From contig DJOI01000041.1 of the NCBI GenBank assembly GCA_002439605.1, forward strand, positions 8,507 through 35,019: 26,513 nt of DNA. Reading direction: 5' to 3'. Below are positions 8,282 through 16,825 of the stretch, piece after piece. The translations under genes were made by a program, and so were the position numbers. How positions within the stretch are numbered: position 1 is the stretch's first letter; each line of letters opens with the position of its first letter. The notes beneath the pieces are model-generated. The model saw nothing but the letters and a program-made list of their open reading frames with translations, made no database searches and was not told the origin of the DNA. The DNA comes from Candidatus Segatella mututuai (GTDB lineage Bacteria; Bacteroidota; Bacteroidia; Bacteroidales; Bacteroidaceae).

Positions 8282-10381
8282 ATGAAATTAAAGAACATAT
8301 TCAATATAACCCTTGCAGCGGGGCTGTGTCTTGGAATGGCATCATGTGTGGATGACATCAAGTTCGGAAGTGCTTTCCTGGACAAAGTTCCTGGTGGGGA
8401 CATCACGGCTGACACTGTGTTTAACAATGCCGAATATACAAGATACTTCCTTTCTGGCATTTATTCTCGCCAGTATTATGGTCTCCCGTATTCAAATAGT
8501 TCTAGTAAACCATATCCATGTGATCCTTATACAGGAAAAAATCAGTTGTTGACAGATTGTTGGCAAGACTATTTCTCACAGGTAAACAATCAGTATTACA
8601 AAGGTGGCTTAAATTCTGGTTATGGCAACCGTGGATGTACTTTCGAATACCTTCGCTCTAATGTTTGGGAGGCTGTCAGAGCTGGATGGCAACTCATAGA
8701 GCATATTGACAATGTGCCAGGTATCGATGACACGGAAAAGGCTCGAATGAAAGCAGAGGCTAAATGCCTTATCGCTGCACGCTATTTCGATACTTTCCGT
8801 TTCTACGGAGGTCTGCCTATCGTGAAAAGTTCATTTGAGTTTGATGGTAGCAACTATACCATTCCACGTGGTACTGTGGAGGAAACCGTTGACTTCATGG
8901 TTCAATTGCTTGATGAGGCTATCCCTTCTTTGGAATGGAACTATAATGCTGATGGTAAGCTCAACGACTTGGGACGTTGGACCCAGGCTGGAGCCATGGC
9001 TTTGAAGTGTAAGGTGCTTCAGTTTGCTGCTTCTCCTATATTCAATGCTGACGAACCGTATGATGGTGGCACTCACGAGGCTGAGCAGCAGAAGATGGTG
9101 TGGTATGGTAATTATGACAAGACTCGTTGGGATAGATTCTACAATGCCTGTAAGGAATTCTTTGATGCAATCAACAACCATGGCAATGATTATTATCTGG
9201 AACAGGCTGAGATTTTGGAGCATCGAGGTGCAACCACTCCTTCGGAGCGCGACTACCGTGTAGCATTCCGCAAGGCTTATATGCATAGGGAAAGTCACGA
9301 AATTTTACATTCGACGCGGGTCATGAATGGGTATGATGCGTTTAAATCCCAATATTACATGTGGCATATGTGGGGACCAGGTAGAAAGATTAACCGTCTT
9401 GCCTATAATCCTACGCTTGAGTATGTGATGATGTTCCCATGGGCTGATGGTACTCCTTTGCCAAAATGGGAGGATATGACCGATGAGCAAAAAGCCAAGA
9501 TGTTCCTTACCGAGAACTCGGAGAAGCCAGATGGTGGTGCAGGCAAGACCACTTACACTCGTGATCCTCGTCTCTATGAGACAGTACTTATCAATGGCGC
9601 AGACCATGCGTTGAACTGGGATACTCATCTGGGCGAGGGACCCAACTCCACTGCCTTGAAAGAGAATGGTAAGGATAGCAGACCTGACCGTCTTGAGACT
9701 TGGATTGGTGGACGTGATGCAGGTACAGATGCAGAGAAGGAAGTCAACTCTGGCTCAGGTGGTTTCGCTACAGGTTTCGCCAATAATAAGTATTATTTGA
9801 GTCCTTATGGCTCCGATGCATATCGTAACGATAAAGTGGCTCCTCAGTGGTGTTACATCCGTTTGGCTGAGATGTATCTTAATTATGCTGAGGCTATCCT
9901 TCAGTCGGAGGGAGACGTCAGCGAGGCTTTAAAATGGATCAATCCTGTTCGTAATCGTGTAGGATTGAAAAACTTGGAAGTGGTCAATCCAACGGCTGTA
10001 GTTAGCAAGGAAGCTCTTCTGGAAGAATTACTCAACGAGCGTGTGCGTGAATTGGGTTTTGAAGATACCCGCTGGTTTGATATCGTGCGCTATAAGAGAG
10101 GGCAGGAGCTTTTGACAAAGCCTTTGCATGGACTTCGTATCTACCGTCTTGACGCTAATGGCAAGCACGATAACCGTCAGTGGTTTGGTGAAGACCAAAA
10201 GAAAAAAGTGGTCTATCCAACCAAGTTTGAATATGAACGTTTCGAGTTAGGTACGGCAAACGCCAAAGGATCACGTAACTGGTGGACATCAGGCTTCGAT
10301 GCCAAGTGGTATCTGCAGCCATTCCCACGCAATGAGGTGAACAAAGGCTATGGCTTGGTTCAGAACCCAGGATGGGAGTAA
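8282..10381 (+). CDS. SusD/RagB-family surface glycan-binding lipoprotein (pair 1)
   Basis: Lid protein of the SusCD complex; it captures glycan at the cell surface and closes over SusC. The protein has 699 residues, with a lipoprotein signal peptide ending in the lipobox LGMASC (Cys22). The mature protein shows the usual SusD helices, for example KARMKAEAKCLIAARYFDTF (TPR-like) and IRLAEMYLNYAEAILQSEG. The conserved end block reads LLEELLNERVRELGFEDTRW, and the protein ends in NPGWE. It is larger than most SusD proteins (500-600 residues), implying extra surface loops. It lies 12 bp after susC 1 and 39 bp before susC 2, consistent with one operon. Confidence 0.95.
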   Translation: MKLKNIFNITLAAGLCLGMASCVDDIKFGSAFLDKVPGGDITADTVFNNAEYTRYFLSGIYSRQYYGLPYSNSSSKPYPCDPYTGKNQLLTDCWQDYFSQVNNQYYKGGLNSGYGNRGCTFEYLRSNVWEAVRAGWQLIEHIDNVPGIDDTEKARMKAEAKCLIAARYFDTFRFYGGLPIVKSSFEFDGSNYTIPRGTVEETVDFMVQLLDEAIPSLEWNYNADGKLNDLGRWTQAGAMALKCKVLQFAASPIFNADEPYDGGTHEAEQQKMVWYGNYDKTRWDRFYNACKEFFDAINNHGNDYYLEQAEILEHRGATTPSERDYRVAFRKAYMHRESHEILHSTRVMNGYDAFKSQYYMWHMWGPGRKINRLAYNPTLEYVMMFPWADGTPLPKWEDMTDEQKAKMFLTENSEKPDGGAGKTTYTRDPRLYETVLINGADHALNWDTHLGEGPNSTALKENGKDSRPDRLETWIGGRDAGTDAEKEVNSGSGGFATGFANNKYYLSPYGSDAYRNDKVAPQWCYIRLAEMYLNYAEAILQSEGDVSEALKWINPVRNRVGLKNLEVVNPTAVVSKEALLEELLNERVRELGFEDTRWFDIVRYKRGQELLTKPLHGLRIYRLDANGKHDNRQWFGEDQKKKVVYPTKFEYERFELGTANAKGSRNWWTSGFDAKWYLQPFPRNEVNKGYGLVQNPGWE

Positions 10382-10420
10382 TAATCATTCATTTCATAAT
10401 TATAATTCATAAGACACTTT

Positions 10421-13246
10421 ATGAGAAAAAATAATATATTAGTTTTGGGCGCCCTTGCCTGTATGTCAGTGCATGGCTTTGCCCAAACCGACGAAATAAA
10501 GGAACAGGTACAAGAAAAGACTACCAATGCGTGCACAGACAAGGCGCAAAGTTTGATAGAGGGTACAGCTGCCGTTTCTACCGTTTCGGGTGATATGTTG
10601 TCAAAGCGTACAAGCAGAGACATTACGCAGTCACTCATGGGTTATTTGCCTGGCTTGACCACCATTCAAAAGTCTGGTCTCTATGTGAATTCCACCAATT
10701 CATTCTATGTTCGTGGCATTCATTCCAGTTCTGGAAGCAATCCGCTGATTCTTGTAGATGGCATCGAGCGTGATGCTTCATACGTAACACCAGAGGAAGT
10801 AGAGAACGTATCCATTCTGAAAGATGCAGCAGCCGTGGCTCTCTATGGCTATAAGGGCGCCAATGGTGTGATCAGCATCACGACTAAGCGTGGCAGGTAT
10901 AATGCCAATGAAATCAAATTCTCTTACGACCAGATGATTAGCTGGAATACGGATGTACCAGATTTTGTAGATGGGGCTACCTATGCTGAGGCTTATAATG
11001 AGGCAATGGCTCGTGAAGGTTCTCTTACGGGTAGATATACAGCAGACGAGGTCGCAGCGTTTAGAAACGGCACATTGCCATACATTTATCCTAATGTAAA
11101 CTGGAGAAAGGAGACTTTCCGCAATGCGAGTCCTACCAGTTTGGCTAATATCAGTTTTCGTGGTGGCGGTCAGAAATTCCGCTATTATGCTCTTGCCAAC
11201 CTTCAGGTAAACAAGGGCTTCATCAAAAATGCCTTTGAAAATGAAGGCTATTCTACGCAGAACAAGTATTCACGTGCCAATTTACGCATGAATATGGATG
11301 CTGACTTGAGCGACAAGACCAAGATGACCGTAAATCTCCTCGGTACACTCTCCGAATCGAGCAAACCTGGTACGGGTACCGATTTGTGGAATTTGATCTA
11401 TAACTTGCCTTCCAGTGCCATTCCTGTGAAATTGGAAGATGGTACTTGGGGGGGTAGCAACGATTTTGATGGTACCAAGAATCCTGTAGCTCAGTCTGTG
11501 GCAGCAGCCTATAACAAGCAGCATATCCGCTCGCTCTTTGCTGATCTTACCTTGCGTCAGGACTTTTCTTCTATTTTGAAAGGTCTTGGTGGTAGCGCAC
11601 GCATAGCATATGATAACCTCGCAGCCTACTACGAGGATCACTCCAAGACCTATACCTATGCTTACAACCAAGTGGCTGATTTCAACAATGGTGATCCTGT
11701 CATCAATCGTGTGAATGGAGGTACAGATAGTGAGATGGGAGAAGGTAAGTCGGTCAAGACGTTCCGTCGCAACTTCAATTTTGCAGCATTGCTCGACTAT
11801 GACCGTATTTTTGGCAGTCATAGTGTCTTTGCACAGTTGAAGTGGGATTATGAATATCGAAATACAATAGGTCTTAACAATACCTATTATCGCCAGAACT
11901 TCTCATTATATACTCATTATGGTTATATGGACAAGTATCTCTTGGATTTGACATTGGTGGAATCGGCAGCCAATCGTCTTTCACCTCATGACCGTTGGGC
12001 GTTCTCACCTACCCTTGCGGCAGGTTGGGTTATTTCCAAGGAGAATTTCATGAAAGACATAGATTTCATCGACTTGCTCAAGCTTCGTGCTTCTTTTGGC
12101 ATCATCAATACAGATAAGACTCCATACGATGGATACTGGGAGCAAAACTACGGTGGGTTGTCAGGAAGAAGTTATGCCTTTACGAATAGCTATAGTGCCC
12201 TTGACATCGGCAGCTGGGGTATTAGTACCCTTGCCTCTACTGGTACCAAGCACGAGAAAGCCTATAAGTATAATGTAGGTTTGGATATTGCTATGTTCAA
12301 GGGACTTACAGCAACCATAGATGCGTATTATGAGCGTAGAAACGATATTTGGGTGAATGGTTCTTCCAAGTATTCTTCTGCCCTTGGTAAAACTGCTCCT
12401 TACGTAAATGGTGGCATCGTGGATAGCTGGGGTACTGAGATAGGTATCAATTATACGAAACGAGTAGGACAGGTTACTTACAATTTGGGCGGAACCTTCT
12501 CTTATGCTCGTAGCAAGGTAGTTGAGAATCTCGAGACTCCGAAACTTTATCCTTGGCTTTCAGCAAAGAATTTGGAATATGGTCAAATCTTTGGTTACGA
12601 GGCAATAGGATTATTCAAAGATGAGGAAGATATTGCTGCAAGCCCTGTTCAAAACTTGGGGGGTGTAGTTCGTCCAGGTGACATCAAGTACAAGGATTTA
12701 AATGGTGACAATAAGATTGACTCTAATGATATGCATGCCATCGGACATTCTACCATCCCAGAGACCAACTTCTCCTTTAATCTTGGGGCAGAATGGAATG
12801 GCTTGGGCTTCAATGCGATGTTCCAGGGAACGGGTAGATGTTCTGCCATGCTCAACACGGCAGGATTGTTTCGCCCTTTGATGGGTAAGACCTCTTTGTC
12901 ACAGTATTACTATGACAATCGTTGGACACCAGAAAACCAGAATGCCTTGTTCCCACGTCTGTCAACGTTGAGCAATCAGAACAACTATCAGAAAAGTACT
13001 TGGTGGTTGAAGGATGCTTCTTATCTCCGTCTTCGTAACTTGGAGGTGTACTACAAGTTCCCAAAATCATTGTTGAATGCTCTTAAGGTGGTGGATAATG
13101 CCAAGATTTACGTTCGTGGCATCGACTTGCTTTGTTTCGATCATATCAAGAATTCATCTCCAGAAATGCTGAACTATGCAGACGATAGCGGAGCTACCAA
13201 TCCTTTGACACGTAGTGTTGTCGTTGGATTGCAGATAGGTTTCTAA
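10421..13246 (+). CDS. SusC-family TonB-dependent outer-membrane transporter (pair 2, short form)
   Basis: Second SusC of the operon, 941 residues. The signal peptide is MRKNNILVLGALACMSVHGFA. Unlike pair 1 it lacks the N-terminal carboxypeptidase-regulatory-like domain. After about 30 linker residues it goes straight into the plug (about 50-170: ISKRTSRD-like start, NPLILVDGIERDASYVTPEE, GANGVISITTKRG). The barrel ends in VVGLQIGF with the terminal Phe expected for outer-membrane insertion. Short SusC proteins of this kind are known alongside standard ones. The two SusC proteins are clearly not recent duplicates. The paired SusD follows 27 bp downstream. It presumably imports a different or shorter fragment of the same polysaccharide (inference). 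Confidence 0.94.
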   Translation: MRKNNILVLGALACMSVHGFAQTDEIKEQVQEKTTNACTDKAQSLIEGTAAVSTVSGDMLSKRTSRDITQSLMGYLPGLTTIQKSGLYVNSTNSFYVRGIHSSSGSNPLILVDGIERDASYVTPEEVENVSILKDAAAVALYGYKGANGVISITTKRGRYNANEIKFSYDQMISWNTDVPDFVDGATYAEAYNEAMAREGSLTGRYTADEVAAFRNGTLPYIYPNVNWRKETFRNASPTSLANISFRGGGQKFRYYALANLQVNKGFIKNAFENEGYSTQNKYSRANLRMNMDADLSDKTKMTVNLLGTLSESSKPGTGTDLWNLIYNLPSSAIPVKLEDGTWGGSNDFDGTKNPVAQSVAAAYNKQHIRSLFADLTLRQDFSSILKGLGGSARIAYDNLAAYYEDHSKTYTYAYNQVADFNNGDPVINRVNGGTDSEMGEGKSVKTFRRNFNFAALLDYDRIFGSHSVFAQLKWDYEYRNTIGLNNTYYRQNFSLYTHYGYMDKYLLDLTLVESAANRLSPHDRWAFSPTLAAGWVISKENFMKDIDFIDLLKLRASFGIINTDKTPYDGYWEQNYGGLSGRSYAFTNSYSALDIGSWGISTLASTGTKHEKAYKYNVGLDIAMFKGLTATIDAYYERRNDIWVNGSSKYSSALGKTAPYVNGGIVDSWGTEIGINYTKRVGQVTYNLGGTFSYARSKVVENLETPKLYPWLSAKNLEYGQIFGYEAIGLFKDEEDIAASPVQNLGGVVRPGDIKYKDLNGDNKIDSNDMHAIGHSTIPETNFSFNLGAEWNGLGFNAMFQGTGRCSAMLNTAGLFRPLMGKTSLSQYYYDNRWTPENQNALFPRLSTLSNQNNYQKSTWWLKDASYLRLRNLEVYYKFPKSLLNALKVVDNAKIYVRGIDLLCFDHIKNSSPEMLNYADDSGATNPLTRSVVVGLQIGF

Positions 13247-13273
13247 TTATAAATGTATAAAAAGAATACAACG

Positions 13274-15052
13274 ATGAAAATCAAGATATTATTAGGTGCT
13301 TTGGCTTGTTCAGCCTTGTTGGCATCATGCTCAGACCAGATGAACTATCGTGAGGACACTGGTGGAAAATATAATAAGGAAGACATAGAGAAGATTTTTG
13401 ACCGTGTCACTGGTTTTGTAACCAACGTCTATGCTTCTGTGGATTGTGGCTTTGATGAGTATGGAGCTGCATTTGAGTCTTCGGCTACCGATGAGTCAGA
13501 CTATTCTGTAGCTGGTAATAGCATTGAGACTTTCTTCAATGGTAGCTGGAGCCCTTCCAAGTCTATGAATACCATGTGGACTCAGATGTATACTGGTATC
13601 TCTGCGGCTAATTTGTACTTAGATCAGTTCTCGGAAGGCTTGACCTTCCCGGAACATGAACTTGACGATAACTATAGTAAGGAGATTTTCCAGTATAAGA
13701 ATCGCTTCCCTTACGAAGTGCGGTTCCTGAGAGCGTATTTCTATTTCAATCTTGTGCGTCAGTATGGAGCTGTTCCATTCTATACGAAAGATATCCAGCC
13801 TGAGGAAGTCAATAATCTTGAACGTACACCAGCGAAGGACATCTTTAAGTTTATTGACGAAGAGTGTGCTGCTATTGCCGACAAACTGCCATCTCAATGG
13901 TCGGAGGACAATGGTGTTGGTGTAGCGAACGAAAACTTGCGTGCCACACGTCTTGCAGTGTTAGCTCTGCGTGCCCGTGCTGCTTTGTATGCCGCTAGTC
14001 CTTTGTTCAATACAGAGAACGATGCGAGTCTTTGGCGCACAGCCGCTTTGCGCAACAAGGAGGTGATTGATGCTTGCTTGAAGGAAGGTTTTAAGTTGCC
14101 TGCTGACTACAATAGCATTTGGGCAGCTGATAATACGACCATCGCTCCTGGCCATGAGATGATATTCGTGCGTCCTACGATGTATAGTGCAGGTAATTAT
14201 GGACGAAGACTCGAACAGCGCAACTTTCCTGTAGGTATCACGGGTGCTGGCGCTGGTGGCAATTGTCCTACACAGTCTTTGGTAGAGGCATACGATGTGG
14301 CAGCGGATGGCTCTGAGCTGGATTGGAACGATCCTAATGAGGCGATGAAGAGCATAGATAAGCTGGACCCTCGTTTTGCGAAGACTGTTGCGCGTAATGG
14401 CGATGTTTGGCCTTTCTATAATGCAGCCAGGTTGGAAACCTATGAGAATGGTGCAAGTGGTCTGCCTGCTATCGGTGCCACTACCACAGGATATTATCTG
14501 AAGAAATTGCTTGATAATAAGAAGGTGATTGATTTGAGACCTGGTAAGAATACGACTGCAGTCCATTCTTGGGTAGTGTTCCGTTTGGGAGAGTTTTATC
14601 TGAATTATGCTGAGGCTGTGTTCCGTATGACTGGTGGTGCAGATGTAGCGCCAAACGGTGATGGCTTTACAAGTGGTTACTTGAAGACTGCACGTGAGGC
14701 CGTGAATGAGACACGTACACGTGCTGGTGTGGCAGGATTGCCAACTAACCTTACAAGCGATCAGTTCTGGCATAAGTATGAGCGTGAGCGTATGGTGGAG
14801 CTTGCTTTTGAGGGACATCGCTTCTGGGATGTACGTCGTTGGAAGGAAGGTGACAAGTTCTCTGGAAAGAACATCTATGTGATGCATATTACCAAGAACA
14901 ACGATGGCACGTTCAACTATGAGCGTCAAACGTTGGCTGATACTCGTATTGACTGGAACGACAAGATGTACTTCTTCCCAATCCCTGTCGATGAGATGTT
15001 GAAACATGAGCAGTATGGTGTGAAGTGGAACCAGAATACTGGCTGGGAATAA
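13274..15052 (+). CDS. SusD/RagB-family surface glycan-binding lipoprotein (pair 2)
   Basis: Partner of the short SusC. The ATG at 13274 is chosen over an in-frame ATG at 13253 because it gives a compact lipoprotein signal peptide, MKIKILLGALACSALLASC, with Cys19 as the lipidated residue. This makes 592 residues. SusD signatures: FPYEVRFLRAYFYFNLVRQY, the central LRARAALYAASPLFN, FRLGEFYLNYAEAVFRM, and the end block ERERMVELAFEGHRFWDVRR, finishing in QNTGWE. A 10-bp stem-loop (15065-15096) follows the stop, then a broken lipoprotein gene in the usual place of a SusE/F-like binding protein. Confidence 0.95.
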   Translation: MKIKILLGALACSALLASCSDQMNYREDTGGKYNKEDIEKIFDRVTGFVTNVYASVDCGFDEYGAAFESSATDESDYSVAGNSIETFFNGSWSPSKSMNTMWTQMYTGISAANLYLDQFSEGLTFPEHELDDNYSKEIFQYKNRFPYEVRFLRAYFYFNLVRQYGAVPFYTKDIQPEEVNNLERTPAKDIFKFIDEECAAIADKLPSQWSEDNGVGVANENLRATRLAVLALRARAALYAASPLFNTENDASLWRTAALRNKEVIDACLKEGFKLPADYNSIWAADNTTIAPGHEMIFVRPTMYSAGNYGRRLEQRNFPVGITGAGAGGNCPTQSLVEAYDVAADGSELDWNDPNEAMKSIDKLDPRFAKTVARNGDVWPFYNAARLETYENGASGLPAIGATTTGYYLKKLLDNKKVIDLRPGKNTTAVHSWVVFRLGEFYLNYAEAVFRMTGGADVAPNGDGFTSGYLKTAREAVNETRTRAGVAGLPTNLTSDQFWHKYERERMVELAFEGHRFWDVRRWKEGDKFSGKNIYVMHITKNNDGTFNYERQTLADTRIDWNDKMYFFPIPVDEMLKHEQYGVKWNQNTGWE

Positions 15053-15064
15053 ATTATTGAATTA

Positions 15065-15096
15065 GAAATGGCTTTGGAATCTTCTGAAGCCATTTC
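15065..15096 (+). other. Intercistronic stem-loop after susD 2
   Basis: GAAATGGCTT (15065-15074) pairs perfectly with AAGCCATTTC (15087-15096) around a 12-base loop. No run of T follows, so it is not a classical terminator. Because it sits between susD 2 and the next gene start, it may protect the susCD message from 3' decay or attenuate read-through into the downstream genes. Confidence 0.65.
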
Positions 15097-15111
15097 CTAA
15101 AAATATAGATT

Positions 15112-15690
15112 ATGAAGTTACTTAGTTTTTTTAAAATATATTTTTGCTTTCAGCAATAGTAGCTTTTACCGCTTGTTCGGATGATGACAATGTTAGTGTG
15201 CTGAGTGCTAAGTGCATGTTGAATCAGGAGCTTGTTGCCTCTAATAACAGCTTTGTTTGGAATGGTACAAAACCTTGGCGTAAAGATGATGTCAAGGCTA
15301 AGTTTGAGGCAATAGAAGAAGATTCTACCAAGTTGAAGATGACCATTTCTGGTATTGTTCCTTCATTCCTTCATCCAACGACGACATCCAGTTGGTAGTG
15401 GATGTTTATCCTCAGAGTGATGAGATTCAGTATCAAGGAAAGGTGGAAAATAGTGATTATGACATGACAGTCAGTGGAATCTATTTTCCTTCAAGATCTG
15501 TTGTAGGTCATTATTTCAAGTTGAAGGTGGAGTATAATGTTATCAAGGAAGATTTGGTCAAACAGCCATTTACCTTTAATTTCAAGAAAGGTTGTACTAT
15601 CATAAAGAGTGGCGATGCTATATTTATGACAATAGACGGCGTGGAATATGCTTATTCACAACTTGCAGAAAGTACATTGTCTGGTATGAC
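15112..15690 (+). pseudogene. Surface lipoprotein at the SusE/F position, frameshifted and truncated
   Basis: The ATG at 15112 opens a signal peptide (MKLLSFFK) that hits a stop after 15 codons. A one-base loss in the A/T runs at about 15126-15145 moves the rest, LLSAIVAFTACSDDD with its lipobox Cys, into another frame. A second shift near 15360 separates LKMTISGIVP from FIPSSNDDIQLVVDVYP. The body is beta-rich and resembles small Bacteroidales surface lipoproteins (perhaps DUF4925-like, low certainty). Near 15690 the sequence changes to a PL11 lyase domain, so the C-terminus is lost. Position and lipobox suggest a former surface glycan-binding protein. Confidence 0.7.
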
Positions 15691-16643
15691 AAGTCTTTAT
15701 GCTAAGACAGATTATCAAGATACGAAGGCTAGTCTAACAAAGGCAAACACATATCGCCTTACTTACGCAGGTAAGAACGAGACTTTAGGTACTTATACCA
15801 TCAGCCAAGAACGCGTGTCGGGTGGCCTTCCTTATATCTCCATTCCCCTTGCATCGACTGCAGATGTCCATAAGGATTATAAGTATGATGCAAATTTGGT
15901 CTTGTTTTGAGACGGGAGCAACTAATGCAGCCCTACGTGATGCCAAGACTGGCGAGATTATTTGGGACAACGTAGGGGAGCAAGAAAGTGACTGTGGTAG
16001 AGCTATGGTTGGTGACATTGACCCTACAAGCCCAGGCTGCGAAATGTGGTTTGCTGGCGGCAATGCCTATTCTTCAACTGGTGAGGATTTGGGGTATAAG
16101 CCCACTTCCTGCAACATGGGCATTTGGTTTAGTGGCTCGCTCAATCGCCAATTGCTTAATGGTACGACGATAGATGCAATCCTGGCTGGAAACAATCCTG
16201 GCGGTCGTATCTTTACCTTATATAAATATAATGTGACTGACATCAATTCCACCAAGAAGAATCCTTGTTGGTATGGAGACATCTTGGGCGACTGGCGTGA
16301 GGAGATTATTTTGCCTACCTCTTCGACAGAAGAGAATCCTGAGCTTCGTATCTTCTCCACTTGGTATCCTTGCGAGTATGCTTATCCTTGGTTAATGACA
16401 GACCACGTATATGAAATGAGCGCAATCAATCAAAACATCGGTTACAATCAGCCTACTCATTTAGGGTATTATCTGGGGAGTGATACTCCTGGGGTGTATC
16501 CTACAACGACAGGTGTTACTGATGTGACTCTCAATAAGGGTAAGGTGGAAAATGACAAGTGGTACAATTTGATGGGTGTTGAAGTTCGCTTTCCTGCAAA
16601 GGACATCTATATCAATCATGGCAAGAAAATTGTAGTCAAATAA
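15691..16643 (+). pseudogene. Second rhamnogalacturonan lyase (PL11): fragment with large internal deletion
   Basis: About 70 residues of the N-terminal beta domain (TKANTYRLTYAGKNETLG, SGGLPYISIPL) read up to about 15900. The frame then changes and the sequence jumps to the C-terminal third of PL11: GATNAALRDAKTGEIIWDN, DIDPTSPGCEMWFAGGN, NPCWYGDILGDWREEIILP and NQNIGYNQPTHLGYYLG. The central propeller blades are missing. The end, NDKWYNLMGVEV and NHGKKIVVK, is the C-terminal tail often seen on Prevotella secreted enzymes. The overlap in domain content with the remnant at 3437-4650 shows that this is a different gene, not its other half. It is not functional as written. The start boundary within the lipoprotein fusion is approximate. 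Confidence 0.85.
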
Positions 16644-16710
16644 AAACAAATCCATGGGGCACTTCCTTATATCCTAATATTCCTATAGAAAAGAATAATT
16701 TTAGTGAATA

Positions 16711-16751
16711 GGGCAAATGCAAGAGATTTACCTCTTTGCCTTTGCCTTTTC
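16711..16751 (+). terminator. Probable terminator at the end of the susCD/lyase unit
   Basis: The left arm GGGCAAATGCAAGAG (16711-16725) pairs with CTCTTTGCCTTTGCC (16732-16746), with one mismatch and one bulge, over a 6-base loop. TTTTCTTGTT follows. It lies 67 bp after the stop of the PL11 remnant and just before the promoter of the next gene. The stem is imperfect, hence the moderate confidence. Confidence 0.5.
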
Positions 16752-16763
16752 TTGTTAAAATCC

Positions 16764-16793
16764 TTGTTTTCTTAAATATTTGTTCTATCTTTG
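16764..16793 (+). promoter_or_regulatory. Bacteroidetes promoter of the AAA-ATPase gene
   Basis: TTG at 16764-16766, a 19-bp spacer, and TATCTTTG at 16786-16793 match the -33 and -7 (TAnnTTTG) elements with ideal spacing. Transcription should begin near 16800, giving a leader of about 25 bases before the ATG at 16826. The gene is thus expressed separately from the susCD operon. Confidence 0.75.
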
Positions 16794-16821
16794 CATTTGC
16801 AATTAAGAAACAAAGATAGAA
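16783..16821. promoter_or_regulatory. 11-bp inverted repeat over the -7 box and leader (possible operator)
   Basis: TTCTATCTTTG (16783-16793) and CAAAGATAGAA (16811-16821) are perfect inverted copies separated by 17 bp. The left arm contains the -7 box. The right arm reads as a second TATCTTTG -7 box on the minus strand and ends 5 bases before the start codon. It could be a dimeric repressor site or give divergent transcription. The symmetry is directly visible; the function is inferred. Confidence 0.6.
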
Positions 16822-16825
16822 TGAT

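Noticed and set aside
3437..16643. Idea that the two PL11 remnants are halves of one gene split by insertion of the susCD operon
   Set aside because: Both remnants contain part of the N-terminal beta domain, so they derive from two different lyase genes.
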